Source: Acinetobacter sp. ANC 3929 (GTDB lineage Bacteria > Pseudomonadota > Gammaproteobacteria > Pseudomonadales > Moraxellaceae). From it: 64,000 nt of DNA. The stretch covers positions 312,548-376,547 of the forward strand of contig NZ_KB849998.1 of the NCBI RefSeq assembly GCF_000369405.1, read 5' to 3'. This document shows, in pieces, positions 34,925 to 44,111 of this stretch. A model generated the notes under the pieces. It was not told where the DNA came from and did no database searches. It saw nothing but the letters and a program-made list of their open reading frames with translations. Each line of letters opens with the position of its first letter. Position 1 is the first letter of the stretch. A program made the position numbers and the translations under genes.

Positions 34925-36118
34925 ATGACAACACACAATAAAGCACAAACCAATCTGATTCATGCACCACGCCAAGCCCCGCAATACATTGCAACCGTTC
35001 AACCTCCCTTGTTTCGTGCATCAACGATTATTTTTAAAAGTACGGCGCACCTTTTTGACCGTCATTGGACCGATGCTTATGATTATAGTTACGGTACTCA
35101 TGGCACTCCTACCACTTTCACACTAGGTGACAACATTGCCCAGATTGAAGGCGGTCGTTATTGCTTACTTGCACCAAGCGGCTTATCTGCGATTAATCTC
35201 GTGAATAGTGCCATTTTAAGTTCAGGTGATGAGGTTTGGGTCGCTGATAATATTTATGGCCCCAATCTTGAGCATTTAAATAATCTGCAAGATCGTTATG
35301 GCATCACGGTTAAAATTTATAATCCAATTGATGCCAATAGCTTTCAACCGACTGAAAAAGCCAAATTGATTTGGCTCGAAGCAGCGGGATCAGTCACTTT
35401 AGAATTCCCTGACTTAAAAAATTTGGTTAAAAAAGCGCAACAGGCGAATGTATTAACCGCACTGGATAATACATGGGGTGCAGGACTCGCCTTCAATGCC
35501 TTTGATTTCTCTAATGAACATTTAGCAATCGACATTAGCGTACATGCGCTGACCAAATACCCAAGTGGCGGTGGCGATATCTTAATGGGTTCAGTAGTTA
35601 CACGTGATCAACAGCTGCACCATAAGCTGTATCGTATGCACGCAATCCAGGGTATTTCTATCTCCGGCGATGATACTGCACAAATTCAACGCAGTTTGGC
35701 ACATATGTCACTGCGCTATGAACAGCAAGCACAAAGTGCGCTCATCCTGCTGGATTGGTTAAAACAACAACCACAGTTTAACCAAGTCCTCCACCCAAGC
35801 GATCCTAATGCGGCAGGCCATCAATTCTGGGCAGAAATTTGCAGTACTGGCAAAAGTGCAGGCTTAGTCAGTGTTATTTTCAAACCAGAGTATGATCTGG
35901 CCGCGATCCGAAAGTTCTGCGACAGCTTAGTATTGTTTAAACTCGGATTTAGTTGGGGTGGGCCAGTGAGCTTAGCGATGCTTTACGATTTAAAACACAT
36001 GCGAACTTTGGAAAATACACATTTACAACAAGGTTTATTGGTTCGCTTCTGTATAGGACTAGAACATCCAGAAGATTTAATCCAAGATATTCAAAACGCA
36101 TTAAAACAGCTCGAATGA
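34925..36118 (+). CDS. metC: Cystathionine beta-lyase
   Basis: This PLP enzyme of the Cys/Met metabolism family converts cystathionine to homocysteine, pyruvate and ammonia. The 397 residues include the PLP-lysine motif SVHALTKYPSGGGD with Lys211 (E. coli MetC uses Lys210), YDYSYGTHGTPTTFTL for substrate and cofactor contacts, and LDNTWGAG with the aspartate that holds the pyridine nitrogen. The LTKYPSGGGD form favours MetC over MetB or gamma-lyases. It is followed after 20 bp by a HerA-like ATPase, with no obvious functional link. Confidence 0.9.
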   Translation: MTTHNKAQTNLIHAPRQAPQYIATVQPPLFRASTIIFKSTAHLFDRHWTDAYDYSYGTHGTPTTFTLGDNIAQIEGGRYCLLAPSGLSAINLVNSAILSSGDEVWVADNIYGPNLEHLNNLQDRYGITVKIYNPIDANSFQPTEKAKLIWLEAAGSVTLEFPDLKNLVKKAQQANVLTALDNTWGAGLAFNAFDFSNEHLAIDISVHALTKYPSGGGDILMGSVVTRDQQLHHKLYRMHAIQGISISGDDTAQIQRSLAHMSLRYEQQAQSALILLDWLKQQPQFNQVLHPSDPNAAGHQFWAEICSTGKSAGLVSVIFKPEYDLAAIRKFCDSLVLFKLGFSWGGPVSLAMLYDLKHMRTLENTHLQQGLLVRFCIGLEHPEDLIQDIQNALKQLE

Positions 36119-36138
36119 TATTGAACAACAGGTGAAGA

Positions 36139-37689
36139 ATGAGTACACCAATCGTTATTGCGAAAAAAACCACAGATACAACACAAGATATTGTTTTACA
36201 TTCTAAATTTGCAAACCGACACGGTTTGATTGCGGGTGCAACTGGTACAGGTAAAACGGTTACCCTGAAAGTATTAGCCGAGAGCTTTTCTCGGCTTGGT
36301 GTGCCGGTATTCCTTGCAGATGCCAAAGGCGATGTCTCTAGCCTCGCCAAAGCAGGCAGTAGCAATCCTAAATTTGATGAGCGTCTGAAAAGCCTACAAT
36401 TGGATGCAATTCCTTTTGCCGCTTCACCCGTTATTTTTTGGGATTTATTCGGTCAGCAAGGCCATCCCATTCGCACCACCATTTCAGAAATCGGTCCTCT
36501 ATTACTGGCGCAAATGCTGAATCTAAATGACACGCAAGAGGGTGTGCTTTCAGCCGTATTCCGTGTTGCAGATGACCAAGGTTTACTGCTGATCGATTTT
36601 AAAGATCTGAAAGCTATGCTGACCTATGTCAGTGAAAATGCAACCGAACTGAAAGCTGAATATGGCAACCTTTCTCCAGCGAGCCTCGGAGCAATTCAAC
36701 GTAATTTATTGGCTTTGGGCGATCAGGGAGGTGAGCAATTCTTTGGTGAGCCTAGCCTAAATATCCTCGATTTCATTCAGACTGACACCAATGGTCATGG
36801 TTATATCAACATCCTGGCTGCTGACAAGCTGATGAACACGCCAAAGCTTTATGCCACATTCTTACTTTGGATGATGTCAGAACTGTTTGAACAATTGCCT
36901 GAAGTGGGTGATATGGATAAACCGAAGTTGGTCTTCTTCTTCGATGAAGCGCATTTACTGTTTGACAATGCCAGCCCTGCTTTACAGCAAAAGATTGAAC
37001 AAGTGGTTCGTTTGATTCGATCTAAAGGTGTCGGAATTTACTTCATCACTCAAAATCCACTGGATTTGCCAGAAAGTGTATTAGGTCAACTTGGTAACCG
37101 CGTACAGCATGCCTTACGCGCGTTCACTCCCAAAGATCAGAAAGCAGTGAAAACCGCAGCAGATACCTTCCGCGCCAATCCAGAGTTTAAAGTCGACCAA
37201 GCCATTACCGAACTTGCGGTCGGTGAAGCCTTGATCAGCTGTCTAGATGAACAAGGGACACCACAAATCGTGGAACGCGGTTGGGTCATGCCTCCTTACT
37301 CCTCCTTTACCCCAATCACTCCTGAAGAACGGCAAGTGATTATTGGGCAAAGTATTGTGGCGGGTGTATACGACCAGGCTGTTGATCGTGACAGTGCCTA
37401 TGAAATGCTGCAAAAGAAAGTGCTACAACAATCTCAGCAAAAAGAAGCTGATCAGCTTGCAAAACAGCAAGATAAAGAACAGGAAGCACTGGCAAAGCAA
37501 CAGGCCAAAGAACAAGAACGTTTTGCTCGCGAACAGCAAAAAGCTGCAGAAAAGTCACAGCGAGATCGTGAAAAACTTACTCAAGATATCGTAGGTACTT
37601 TTGCAAAAAGTGCAGCGCGTAGTTTAGGTGGCTCTACAGGACAGAAAATTGTCCGTGGCTTACTGGGCTCATTATTCGGTAAAAAATAA
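36139..37689 (+). CDS. HerA-like ATPase (YjgR/DUF853 family)
   Basis: The 516-residue P-loop ATPase has Walker A GATGTGKT (33-40), a Walker [11 protein letters not shown] around residues 266-275, and a late arginine-containing region ([16 protein letters not shown]). This is the DUF853 helicase-like pattern of YjgR. The C-terminal 80 residues are a Gln/Lys/Glu-rich coiled coil ([18 protein letters not shown]) ending in a glycine-rich motif ([10 protein letters not shown]). Family members are related to HerA DNA translocases, but no NurA nuclease is adjacent and the role is unknown. Confidence 0.88.
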   Translation: MSTPIVIAKKTTDTTQDIVLHSKFANRHGLIAGATGTGKTVTLKVLAESFSRLGVPVFLADAKGDVSSLAKAGSSNPKFDERLKSLQLDAIPFAASPVIFWDLFGQQGHPIRTTISEIGPLLLAQMLNLNDTQEGVLSAVFRVADDQGLLLIDFKDLKAMLTYVSENATELKAEYGNLSPASLGAIQRNLLALGDQGGEQFFGEPSLNILDFIQTDTNGHGYINILAADKLMNTPKLYATFLLWMMSELFEQLPEVGDMDKPKLVFFFDEAHLLFDNASPALQQKIEQVVRLIRSKGVGIYFITQNPLDLPESVLGQLGNRVQHALRAFTPKDQKAVKTAADTFRANPEFKVDQAITELAVGEALISCLDEQGTPQIVERGWVMPPYSSFTPITPEERQVIIGQSIVAGVYDQAVDRDSAYEMLQKKVLQQSQQKEADQLAKQQDKEQEALAKQQAKEQERFAREQQKAAEKSQRDREKLTQDIVGTFAKSAARSLGGSTGQKIVRGLLGSLFGKK

Positions 37690-37755
37690 ATCCACACTTA
37701 CTTGTAAATTAAGGGATAATTTATTATCCCTTAATTTTTTTATGGCTTTTATTTA

Positions 37756-37778
37756 AATATGCATTGCAAATGCATTTT
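37756..37778. promoter_or_regulatory. NsrR-like operator 1 upstream of hmp
   Basis: A palindromic TGCATT ... AAATGCA element resembles the 23-bp NsrR consensus, with mismatches in the outer bases. It overlaps a candidate -35 (TTGCAA, 37764-37769). Confidence 0.55.
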
Positions 37779-37792
37779 ATAAGATATATTTT
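37764..37792 (+). promoter_or_regulatory. Candidate hmp promoter
   Basis: TTGCAA (37764-37769), a 17-bp spacer and TATTTT (37787-37792). Both hexamers are inside the two NsrR-like operators, consistent with repression by occlusion. Confidence 0.45.
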
Positions 37793-37803
37793 AAATACAT
37801 CTT
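37781..37803. promoter_or_regulatory. NsrR-like operator 2 upstream of hmp
   Basis: A near-perfect 23-bp inverted repeat (AAGATATATTT, one central T, AAATACATCTT) fits the NsrR consensus of two 11-bp half-sites. It lies 28 bp before the hmp ATG. The cognate regulator is encoded directly downstream of hmp. Confidence 0.8.
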
Positions 37804-37831
37804 ATAAAGTAATAGCCAAGAGAGATCAAAC

Positions 37832-39043
37832 ATGACTCCACAGCAAATTGACCTAGTAAAAGCCACAGTTCCTGTATTACGCGAAAATGGTGTTGCACTG
37901 ACTGGATACTTTTATAACCGTATGTTGGGCAATCATCCGGAATTAAAAGAAACCTTTAACATGGGTCATCAACGTAGTGGTGCGCAGGCCCAAGCACTAG
38001 CGGGCGCAGTTCTGGCTTATGCAGAAAATATCGAAGACCCTTCTGTGCTTTTACCTGTGGTTGAAATGATTGCGCATAAACATGTCAGTTTAAATATTCA
38101 ATCACCTGACTACGGGATTGTCGGTGAAAACCTCTTGCACTCGATTAGTGAAGTCCTGAACATTTCAATGGAAGACCCATTGATTGGTGCATGGGCTGCC
38201 GCCTATGGTCAATTGGCGGACCTATTTATCAGCACCGAAAAAGCCATTTATGATCAACACCAACAAACTCAAGGGAGTTGGCTAGGTTGGCGTAATTTCA
38301 AAATTGCCAAGAAGGTCGTAGAAAGTGATGAGATTACCTCGTTCTACCTTGCACCTGTAGATGGTGGCACATTGCCAAAATATGAAGCGGGTCAATATAT
38401 TTCCGTCCGTGTATTTGTACCCGAATTGAATTTAAGACAACCGCGTCAATACACACTTTCAACAAGCCCACAAGCAGATTATTTACGCATCTCGGTTAAA
38501 CGCGAAGATGAAAAAGGCGAGCTCGCTGGCGGCTGGGTATCCAGTACCTTGCATGGTTTAGCTGAAGGTTCAGAAATTGAAGTATCTGCACCAACAGGTA
38601 ATTTCTATCTGATTGATAGCACTAAACGTAATGTATTTATTAGTGGTGGTGTTGGATTAACACCAATGATTGCCATGCTGAATCAGTTAGTGACTTTGGA
38701 CATGCCACAACCCGTCAACTTTATTCATGCCTGCCGTAGTAGCCAAGTGCATGCAATGAAGAAACATATTCAAGATGTCAAAACTAAATATCCACGTTTA
38801 AGTACATTCACTGCTTATGAATTTCCACATGCAGATGACGTTCTTGGCGAAGATTATGATGCAGCGGGCCGTCTTGATTTAAGTCTTGTAGATACTGCGT
38901 TATTACCAAGCAATGCAGATTATTATTTATGTGGTCCAATGCCATTTATGGCAGAACAGCATAAAGCCTTAGTTGCTCGTGGTATTCCTGCTGCAAACAT
39001 TCACAGTGAAGCCTTTGGCACAGGTGGCGTTAAACTTAGCTAA
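37832..39043 (+). CDS. hmp: Flavohaemoprotein (nitric oxide dioxygenase)
   Basis: Hmp oxidises NO to nitrate using O2 and NAD(P)H and is the main aerobic NO-detoxifying enzyme. The 403 residues comprise a globin domain (1-140; B10 Tyr28 in YFYNRM, proximal His84 in HKHVSL), a FAD domain (RQYTLS, about residue 205) and an NAD domain (GGVGLTPMIAML and YLCGPMPFM). AAGAGAGAT precedes the ATG. Two NsrR-type palindromes sit in the promoter, and nsrR follows after 79 bp beyond a hairpin terminator. The arrangement indicates NO-inducible expression. Confidence 0.96.
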   Translation: MTPQQIDLVKATVPVLRENGVALTGYFYNRMLGNHPELKETFNMGHQRSGAQAQALAGAVLAYAENIEDPSVLLPVVEMIAHKHVSLNIQSPDYGIVGENLLHSISEVLNISMEDPLIGAWAAAYGQLADLFISTEKAIYDQHQQTQGSWLGWRNFKIAKKVVESDEITSFYLAPVDGGTLPKYEAGQYISVRVFVPELNLRQPRQYTLSTSPQADYLRISVKREDEKGELAGGWVSSTLHGLAEGSEIEVSAPTGNFYLIDSTKRNVFISGGVGLTPMIAMLNQLVTLDMPQPVNFIHACRSSQVHAMKKHIQDVKTKYPRLSTFTAYEFPHADDVLGEDYDAAGRLDLSLVDTALLPSNADYYLCGPMPFMAEQHKALVARGIPAANIHSEAFGTGGVKLS

Positions 39044-39061
39044 CCCATCCTACATTTTGCA

Positions 39062-39099
39062 TAGGGCTAGTCTATGTTAGACTAGCCCTTTCTATTTCT
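39062..39099 (+). terminator. Terminator between hmp and nsrR
   Basis: A perfect 9-bp stem GGGCTAGTC / GACTAGCCC with a 7-nt loop is followed by TTTCTATTTCTT. The interrupted T run suggests partial read-through into nsrR. Confidence 0.75.
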
Positions 39100-39122
39100 T
39101 GCACTAGATTGAGTGAAACCAC

Positions 39123-39575
39123 ATGCAACTCAATAAGTTTACTGATTATGCACTCAGAATTCTGATGTATGTCGCTCGTCCGAGTGATGTACCTTATACG
39201 ATTGCAGATATCGCAGAAGACTTGCATGTATCGCAAAATCACTTGGTTAAAGTCGTCCACTTCATGGGTAAACAACACTGGATTGTAACCATTCGTGGTA
39301 AAGGGGGCGGCTTGCGTCTCAACCCAGAAGCCAAGAATCTAAAACTGGGTGCGATTGTTCGAACCTTACAAGGTAATCATCAAATTGTAGAGTGTAATAC
39401 CCCCCCTTGTGTACTTCGTGCCAACTGTGGACTGAAAGGGATTTTAGACCAAGCGTTAGAATGCTTTTATCAAAGTCTTGATCAATATACGCTTGGCGAA
39501 GTCGTCCAGCAGGGAATTATTCCATCTTCCACACGCTCCAATATCGACTTTTTAGAACTGATTCAGAAAGCTTAA
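39123..39575 (+). CDS. nsrR: NO-sensing Rrf2-family repressor NsrR
   Basis: The 150-residue protein has an N-terminal winged helix (DYALRILMYVA, ADIAEDLHVSQNHLVKVVHF) and three cysteines at 91, 96 and 102 (C-x4-C-x5-C), the same positions as in E. coli NsrR. These bind a [2Fe-2S] or [4Fe-4S] cluster destroyed by nitric oxide. IscR spacing (C-x5-C-x5-C) does not fit. It is 79 bp downstream of hmp, whose promoter has NsrR-type operators, so regulator and target are linked. I see no such site directly before nsrR. Confidence 0.9.
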   Translation: MQLNKFTDYALRILMYVARPSDVPYTIADIAEDLHVSQNHLVKVVHFMGKQHWIVTIRGKGGGLRLNPEAKNLKLGAIVRTLQGNHQIVECNTPPCVLRANCGLKGILDQALECFYQSLDQYTLGEVVQQGIIPSSTRSNIDFLELIQKA

Positions 39576-39658
39576 AATCACATACAGATGAGGATTCGCA
39601 CGAACGGCTCACATCCTTTATAATGGTCGTTGCTATTCCTATTCAAAAGTAAGCTTCT

Positions 39659-40435
39659 ATGCGTCGCAGTGAAAAATCGAAAGACACCAAAGCCAAACTC
39701 GCACCTAAACAAAAAATCAGTTATGAAAAAAAGGCTGACCCTGCATTAACGGAATATGCAGTACAGTCTTTGACTTGGTTACGCCAAGCTGAATTTTTGA
39801 TGAGTGCGCCAAAACTGGCTTTATGCGTAGAAGATACAGGCTATGAAATTGCATTTGCAGGTCGTTCTAATGCGGGTAAATCAAGTGCAATCAATGCATT
39901 AACCAATCAAAAACAACTTGCACGCGCCTCAAAAAGACCAGGCCGTACCCAAATGATCAACTTTTTCAGCTTGGGTAATCCAGATCAACGCTTGGTCGAT
40001 TTACCTGGTTATGGTTATGCGGCTGTGCCTGAGGCGATGAAAATCGTGTGGCAGAAAGAACTCGAAAATTATCTAATCCACCGTAAAAGCTTGCAAGGCT
40101 TGGTTTTATTGATGGACATTCGCCATCCTTTACAACACTTTGACTTGATGATGTTGGAATGGGCACATTCACGTCATTTATTTGTACATATCCTGCTGAC
40201 CAAGGCAGATAAGTTGAACCGTGGTCCTGCCAACGAAGTTTTATTCGATGTAAAACAGCAATTGAAGAAAATCAAACTCGATTTCTCGATTCAACTGTTC
40301 TCATCACTCAATCGTATTGGCCTAGAAGAACTGGCAACTGTCATGGCAGGCCGTTTGAATTACACCCTTGATCAACCGGCGGAATTTGACCTCAGCCAAA
40401 TCCCCGAAGCCTCAGAAACTGACATCCAAGAATAA
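39659..40435 (+). CDS. engB: Ribosome biogenesis GTPase EngB/YsxC
   Basis: This essential small GTPase acts in late assembly of the 50S subunit. The 258 residues contain G1 [10 protein letters not shown]3 DLPGYG, G4 LTKADK and G5 SSLNR. An N-terminal extension of about 30 residues is Lys-rich ([18 protein letters not shown]) and longer than in E. coli, and a C-terminal acidic tail is present. The ATG at 39659 has no strong binding site. It stands alone between nsrR and a metal hydrolase. Confidence 0.93.
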   Translation: MRRSEKSKDTKAKLAPKQKISYEKKADPALTEYAVQSLTWLRQAEFLMSAPKLALCVEDTGYEIAFAGRSNAGKSSAINALTNQKQLARASKRPGRTQMINFFSLGNPDQRLVDLPGYGYAAVPEAMKIVWQKELENYLIHRKSLQGLVLLMDIRHPLQHFDLMMLEWAHSRHLFVHILLTKADKLNRGPANEVLFDVKQQLKKIKLDFSIQLFSSLNRIGLEELATVMAGRLNYTLDQPAEFDLSQIPEASETDIQE

Positions 40436-40564
40436 AAAGTGCATTTTATGCATCAAGTTGCATAAAATAATTTTTAATTGTCCCGAATTGCTAAACACAA
40501 ACACTAGGCAGTTTTCATATACTGCTTAGTGTTGGTTCATTGCACTATCGATTAGGACTAAACG

Positions 40565-41509
40565 ATGAAATTAATATCATTTGTGAAGAACAAAGTTCTT
40601 GGTTCTTCGATTGACTATAAAATCCTCCCACGCAAAGTAAAATTTGACTGGGAAAATACACCAGTGGATTGGATTCCAAACCAGCCTTTTGCCAGCTATT
40701 TTATTAATGAAATTAACAATATTTTACCTGCTGGTGAGTTTTGGTTTTGCCGTTTATATAACAAAGTCCTTCCAGAAATTACCGATGAAAAATTAAAGCA
40801 AGACGTCCAAGCCTTTATTCGTCAGGAAGCAATGCATGCCGTTGCCCACACCTCTGCCAATAAAGAATATTTGACGCAACGCAATATTGATATTCAGCGC
40901 AACCTCGACATCATGGATTTCTTATTCACCAAGGTCTTGGCAGACAAGCCTTTCGATAAAGAAATTCCGAAAGCACTCGAGCATCAGTGGGATTTATTCC
41001 GTCTAGGTGTGATTGCGACTGTTGAGCACATGACCTGTGTACTGGGCAAATATGCACTGTACAACAAGCGTTGGGAAGAACTTGGCGCAGATCCAGAAAT
41101 GATCGATCTGATTAAATGGCATGGCTCTGAAGAAATTGAACACCGTACCGTTGCATTTGATCTCTATCGTCATTTGGGCGGTGGTTATATCGCACGTTAC
41201 TACATGAGTGTTGCCGTCATTATCGGTGTACTTGGCCTATGGGTCGATGGTGCTGCACATATCATGAGCCAAGATCCTCGTTTTGCTGACAAGAAACCAA
41301 GCTTATTTAAACCGTGGATCTGGATCGAATGGTCGAAGATCGCATTAAAAGACGCTAAAATCTTGCCAGGTCCTGCATGGTTAGTTGCACAACAGATTGA
41401 TTACCTCATGCCTTGGTATGACCCAGTCAAAGAAGGCAATACACAAGATGCTGTGAATTATTTGAATAATTCTCCAGCGGCAAAACGCGCCTTACAACCC
41501 GCCGCATAA
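40565..41509 (+). CDS. COG3687-type predicted metal-dependent hydrolase
   Basis: The 314-residue helical protein contains a ferritin-like set of metal ligands: RQEAMHAVAHTSANKEY, VATVEHMTCVLGKY-like (here VIATVEHMTCVLGKY) and WHGSEEIEHRTVAFDLY. This E...ExxH arrangement is typical of the PF10118 metal-dependent hydrolase family. A hydrophobic segment near residues 215-232 may be membrane-associated. The reaction is not known with certainty. It is transcribed alone and ends at a shared terminator. Confidence 0.82.
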   Translation: MKLISFVKNKVLGSSIDYKILPRKVKFDWENTPVDWIPNQPFASYFINEINNILPAGEFWFCRLYNKVLPEITDEKLKQDVQAFIRQEAMHAVAHTSANKEYLTQRNIDIQRNLDIMDFLFTKVLADKPFDKEIPKALEHQWDLFRLGVIATVEHMTCVLGKYALYNKRWEELGADPEMIDLIKWHGSEEIEHRTVAFDLYRHLGGGYIARYYMSVAVIIGVLGLWVDGAAHIMSQDPRFADKKPSLFKPWIWIEWSKIALKDAKILPGPAWLVAQQIDYLMPWYDPVKEGNTQDAVNYLNNSPAAKRALQPAA

Positions 41510-41526
41510 ACATGCTTTTATAGAAT

Positions 41527-41556
41527 AAAAAAGCAGGAGTCATCTCCTGCTTTTTT
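41527..41556. terminator. Bidirectional terminator between the metal hydrolase and symporter genes
   Basis: AAAAAAGCAGGAG pairs with CTCCTGCTTTTTT around TCAT, with A and T tracts on either side, between converging genes. Confidence 0.92.
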
Positions 41557-41569
41557 GCAGCCAATCCGA

Positions 41570-42811
41570 TCAGCTTGATTCAGCTTCTGCCTGTTTCGCG
41601 TAGCGATCAACCACGACACTAATCATCATATCGCCTTGTACATTGACCACTGTACGGACGGTATCTAACACACGGTCAATCGGCAGTAAAATCGCAATCG
41701 CCTCAGCAGGCAAGCCAACAGACTGTAGCACCATAATCATGGTCACCATACCTGCACTCGGAATCCCTGGCGCACCCAATGAAGCAATCATGGCGGTTAA
41801 ACAGACAATAACCTGCTGGGTTAAACTCAAATCCAAACCCATCAGGTTTGCAATAAATAAAGCCGCAGCGGCTTCATATAAAGCCGTACCATCCATATTC
41901 AGCTGTGTACCTAAAGGAATCACGAAACCAGCAGTTTGCGGTCTCACACCCAAATTTTCTTGTGCACACTTCATACTCAGCGGCATGGTCGCTGAACTTG
42001 AACTGGTGGCAAATGCTGTGACCAAGGCCGTTCTCGCCCCTCGAAAGAAGGTGATCGGGTCCATACGACCAAAAATCCACAGCAAAGCAGGTAACACCAC
42101 CACGCCATGGAAAATGGTTGTCCCTGTCACCACCGCAGCAAATTCAACCAAACGACTGAGCACAGAGAGATCTTCTGTGGCAATTAACTTAGCCAATAAA
42201 GCAAAAATCCCAATTGGTGCAAGCTTCATCACCCAGCCCACTAGCATCATCATGATGTCAAAGAATTGCTGACTGATATTACGAACTAAAGCAAAACGCT
42301 CTCCCCCCTTCACCAAAGCCACACCAAGGAATAAGGCAAATACCACCACGGCAAGTACATTGCCCTCGCTGAATGCCTTAAATGGATTTATTAAAGTGTT
42401 TTGAATAAAAGTGGTGACAAAACTTGAGGGGGTTAAAGTATCTGGGGTTTGGTGGCTGTCCATTGCGGCTTGGAACAGTTGGATATCCACCCCTTTGCCC
42501 ACATCAAACAGATGCGCACAGCTAATCCCCAAAATAAGTGCCAAAGTGGTGGTAGTCAAACAGCTCAGTGCAGTAATTTTCCAGACACGTCCAAACTGCC
42601 CGCCTGCCTGCAAGTTGGAAACACCGACCACAATCGAACTAAAAATTAATGGGATCAGTAACATTTTCAATAAACCAATGAAAACACTACTTAGGATGCC
42701 TAGCCCGTAAAGACTATATTCAACAAATGCAGTTTGCGGATAGGCAAGCAATAGAAAACCAAAGGCCACGCCAAGCACTGCTGCAATTAAAATTTGTGTA
42801 TTTAAATTCAT
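41570..42811 (-). CDS. Dicarboxylate/amino acid:cation symporter (DAACS family)
   Basis: The 413-residue inner-membrane protein has the two re-entrant hairpin regions of the GltP/GltPh family. SSSSATMPLSMKCAQ is the serine-rich HP1, NMDGTALYEAAAALFIAN is the TM7 NMDGT motif, and LGAPGIPSAGMVTMIM is HP2. TM8 has LPIDRVLDTVRTVVNVQGD with the aspartate and arginine that decide substrate. RxxVN rather than the C4-dicarboxylate pattern suggests glutamate/aspartate or a neutral amino acid, but the substrate is open. A clear leaderless-like start lies at 42811. Confidence 0.9.
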   Translation of the reverse strand: MNLNTQILIAAVLGVAFGFLLLAYPQTAFVEYSLYGLGILSSVFIGLLKMLLIPLIFSSIVVGVSNLQAGGQFGRVWKITALSCLTTTTLALILGISCAHLFDVGKGVDIQLFQAAMDSHQTPDTLTPSSFVTTFIQNTLINPFKAFSEGNVLAVVVFALFLGVALVKGGERFALVRNISQQFFDIMMMLVGWVMKLAPIGIFALLAKLIATEDLSVLSRLVEFAAVVTGTTIFHGVVVLPALLWIFGRMDPITFFRGARTALVTAFATSSSSATMPLSMKCAQENLGVRPQTAGFVIPLGTQLNMDGTALYEAAAALFIANLMGLDLSLTQQVIVCLTAMIASLGAPGIPSAGMVTMIMVLQSVGLPAEAIAILLPIDRVLDTVRTVVNVQGDMMISVVVDRYAKQAEAESS

Positions 42812-42895
42812 TGTTTAATGGGTAAACATTTAACTTATCGGTACTATGGCATGCTCATGTTGAAGAATCGAGCAATTTTTTGTCACATCCTTATG

Positions 42896-42924
42896 ATAAA
42901 AAAAGCCATCATAATGATGGCTTT
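42896..42924 (-). terminator. Terminator after tesB
   Basis: On the minus strand AAAGCCATCA / TGATGGCTTT with a TTA loop is followed by seven T residues, downstream of the tesB stop at 42941. Confidence 0.88.
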
Positions 42925-42940
42925 AGTACTGCTTTAGTTT

Positions 42941-43813
42941 TTACTGGGTTTCGATTTCTCTGAGCCGAATCAAACCTTCTTGCACGGTACTACAGACCAA
43001 CTGACCATTTTGCCACATTCGCCCAAAATTTAAGCCGCGTGAACTGGCACTAATCGTTGCTTCCATGTCGTACAGCATCCATTCATCCGCACGTAATGGG
43101 CGATGGAAATAAATAGTGTGATCGATACTGGCACACTGTAGATTTGGAGAAATCCATGACAAACCATGTGGACGTAAAGCCGTCGTCATCAAAGTAAAGT
43201 CTGAATAGAACGCCACAATCGCCTGATGTAATGAAATCTCATCAATATTCTGCGGGATTTGATCATGCGTACGAATGTAGTGCGCATAAAACGGTGCTTC
43301 AGGCTGGGGTTGAAACGGATTAATCAATTGTGTTGGTCTGATTTCCACATGACGTTCACGCATGAAACTGGCACGTACATTTTCAGGCACAAAATTAATC
43401 AGACTTTCTTTCAGTTCATTCTCAGACTTCAATGTATCTGGTTCAGGATACTCTGGCTCTTTGTGTTGATAGTTCAGACCCTCTTCTGGATTGGCAAAAG
43501 AGACCATGGCAGAAAAAATAGTACGACCATGTTGAATCGCACGGACCTGCCGACTGGCAAAGCTCTTACCGTCTCGGAGTGGCTCAACTTCATAAATGAT
43601 TGGTGCATTAACATCGCCACCATACAGGAAATAGGCATGTAAAGAGTGTGCTGGACGATCTGTGGTATAAGATGCCGCTCTCAAGGCTTGTCCAAGAACC
43701 TGCCCACCGAATACTCGCTTGCCTACCAAATTGCGGCTATTGCCTCGAAAAATATGCTCTTCAAGCTTTTCCAGAGTCAACAGTTCTACCAATTCTTGAG
43801 TTAACGCATTCAT
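42941..43813 (-). CDS. tesB: Acyl-CoA thioesterase II
   Basis: TesB hydrolyses medium- and long-chain acyl-CoA. The 290 residues form a double hot-dog fold: the first half has VFGGQVLGQALRAASYTT and HSLHAYFLYGGD, the second DFTLMTTALRPHG and SIDHTIYFHRPLRADEW. The ATG at 43813 (MNALTQELVELL) is chosen because GGAAGG lies 8-13 bases upstream and the length fits E. coli (286). An upstream start at 43900 would add 29 poorly conserved residues. It is monocistronic and divergent from plsB. Confidence 0.93.
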   Translation of the reverse strand: MNALTQELVELLTLEKLEEHIFRGNSRNLVGKRVFGGQVLGQALRAASYTTDRPAHSLHAYFLYGGDVNAPIIYEVEPLRDGKSFASRQVRAIQHGRTIFSAMVSFANPEEGLNYQHKEPEYPEPDTLKSENELKESLINFVPENVRASFMRERHVEIRPTQLINPFQPQPEAPFYAHYIRTHDQIPQNIDEISLHQAIVAFYSDFTLMTTALRPHGLSWISPNLQCASIDHTIYFHRPLRADEWMLYDMEATISASSRGLNFGRMWQNGQLVCSTVQEGLIRLREIETQ

Positions 43814-44111
43814 GTAATAGCCTTCCAACATCAATGAGGAGAGATCAACCAATCCTTTCAGGGTTGATAATTTTGATTGTGCCACAAATTCAAATGACAA
43901 TGGTCAGGATAAAATGATTCATCCGTCACGATAATGATGGATTGATTATCCGAATATGTATTTATAGCGGCTAAAAATACGATTTTTAACGATAAAATCT
44001 ACCAAATACGCTATATTTTGTCAGAAAATAACATACCGTTTCATGTAAGAATATCGCAGAATGTCGGGTTCATCATGACTCGATGTCAGGATTATTATTT
44101 AGGAGTTTGTA

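Noticed and set aside
41643..42272. A 209-codon plus-strand frame opposite the DAACS symporter
   Set aside because: The symporter frame has all family motifs. The opposite product has no domain and reflects codon bias.
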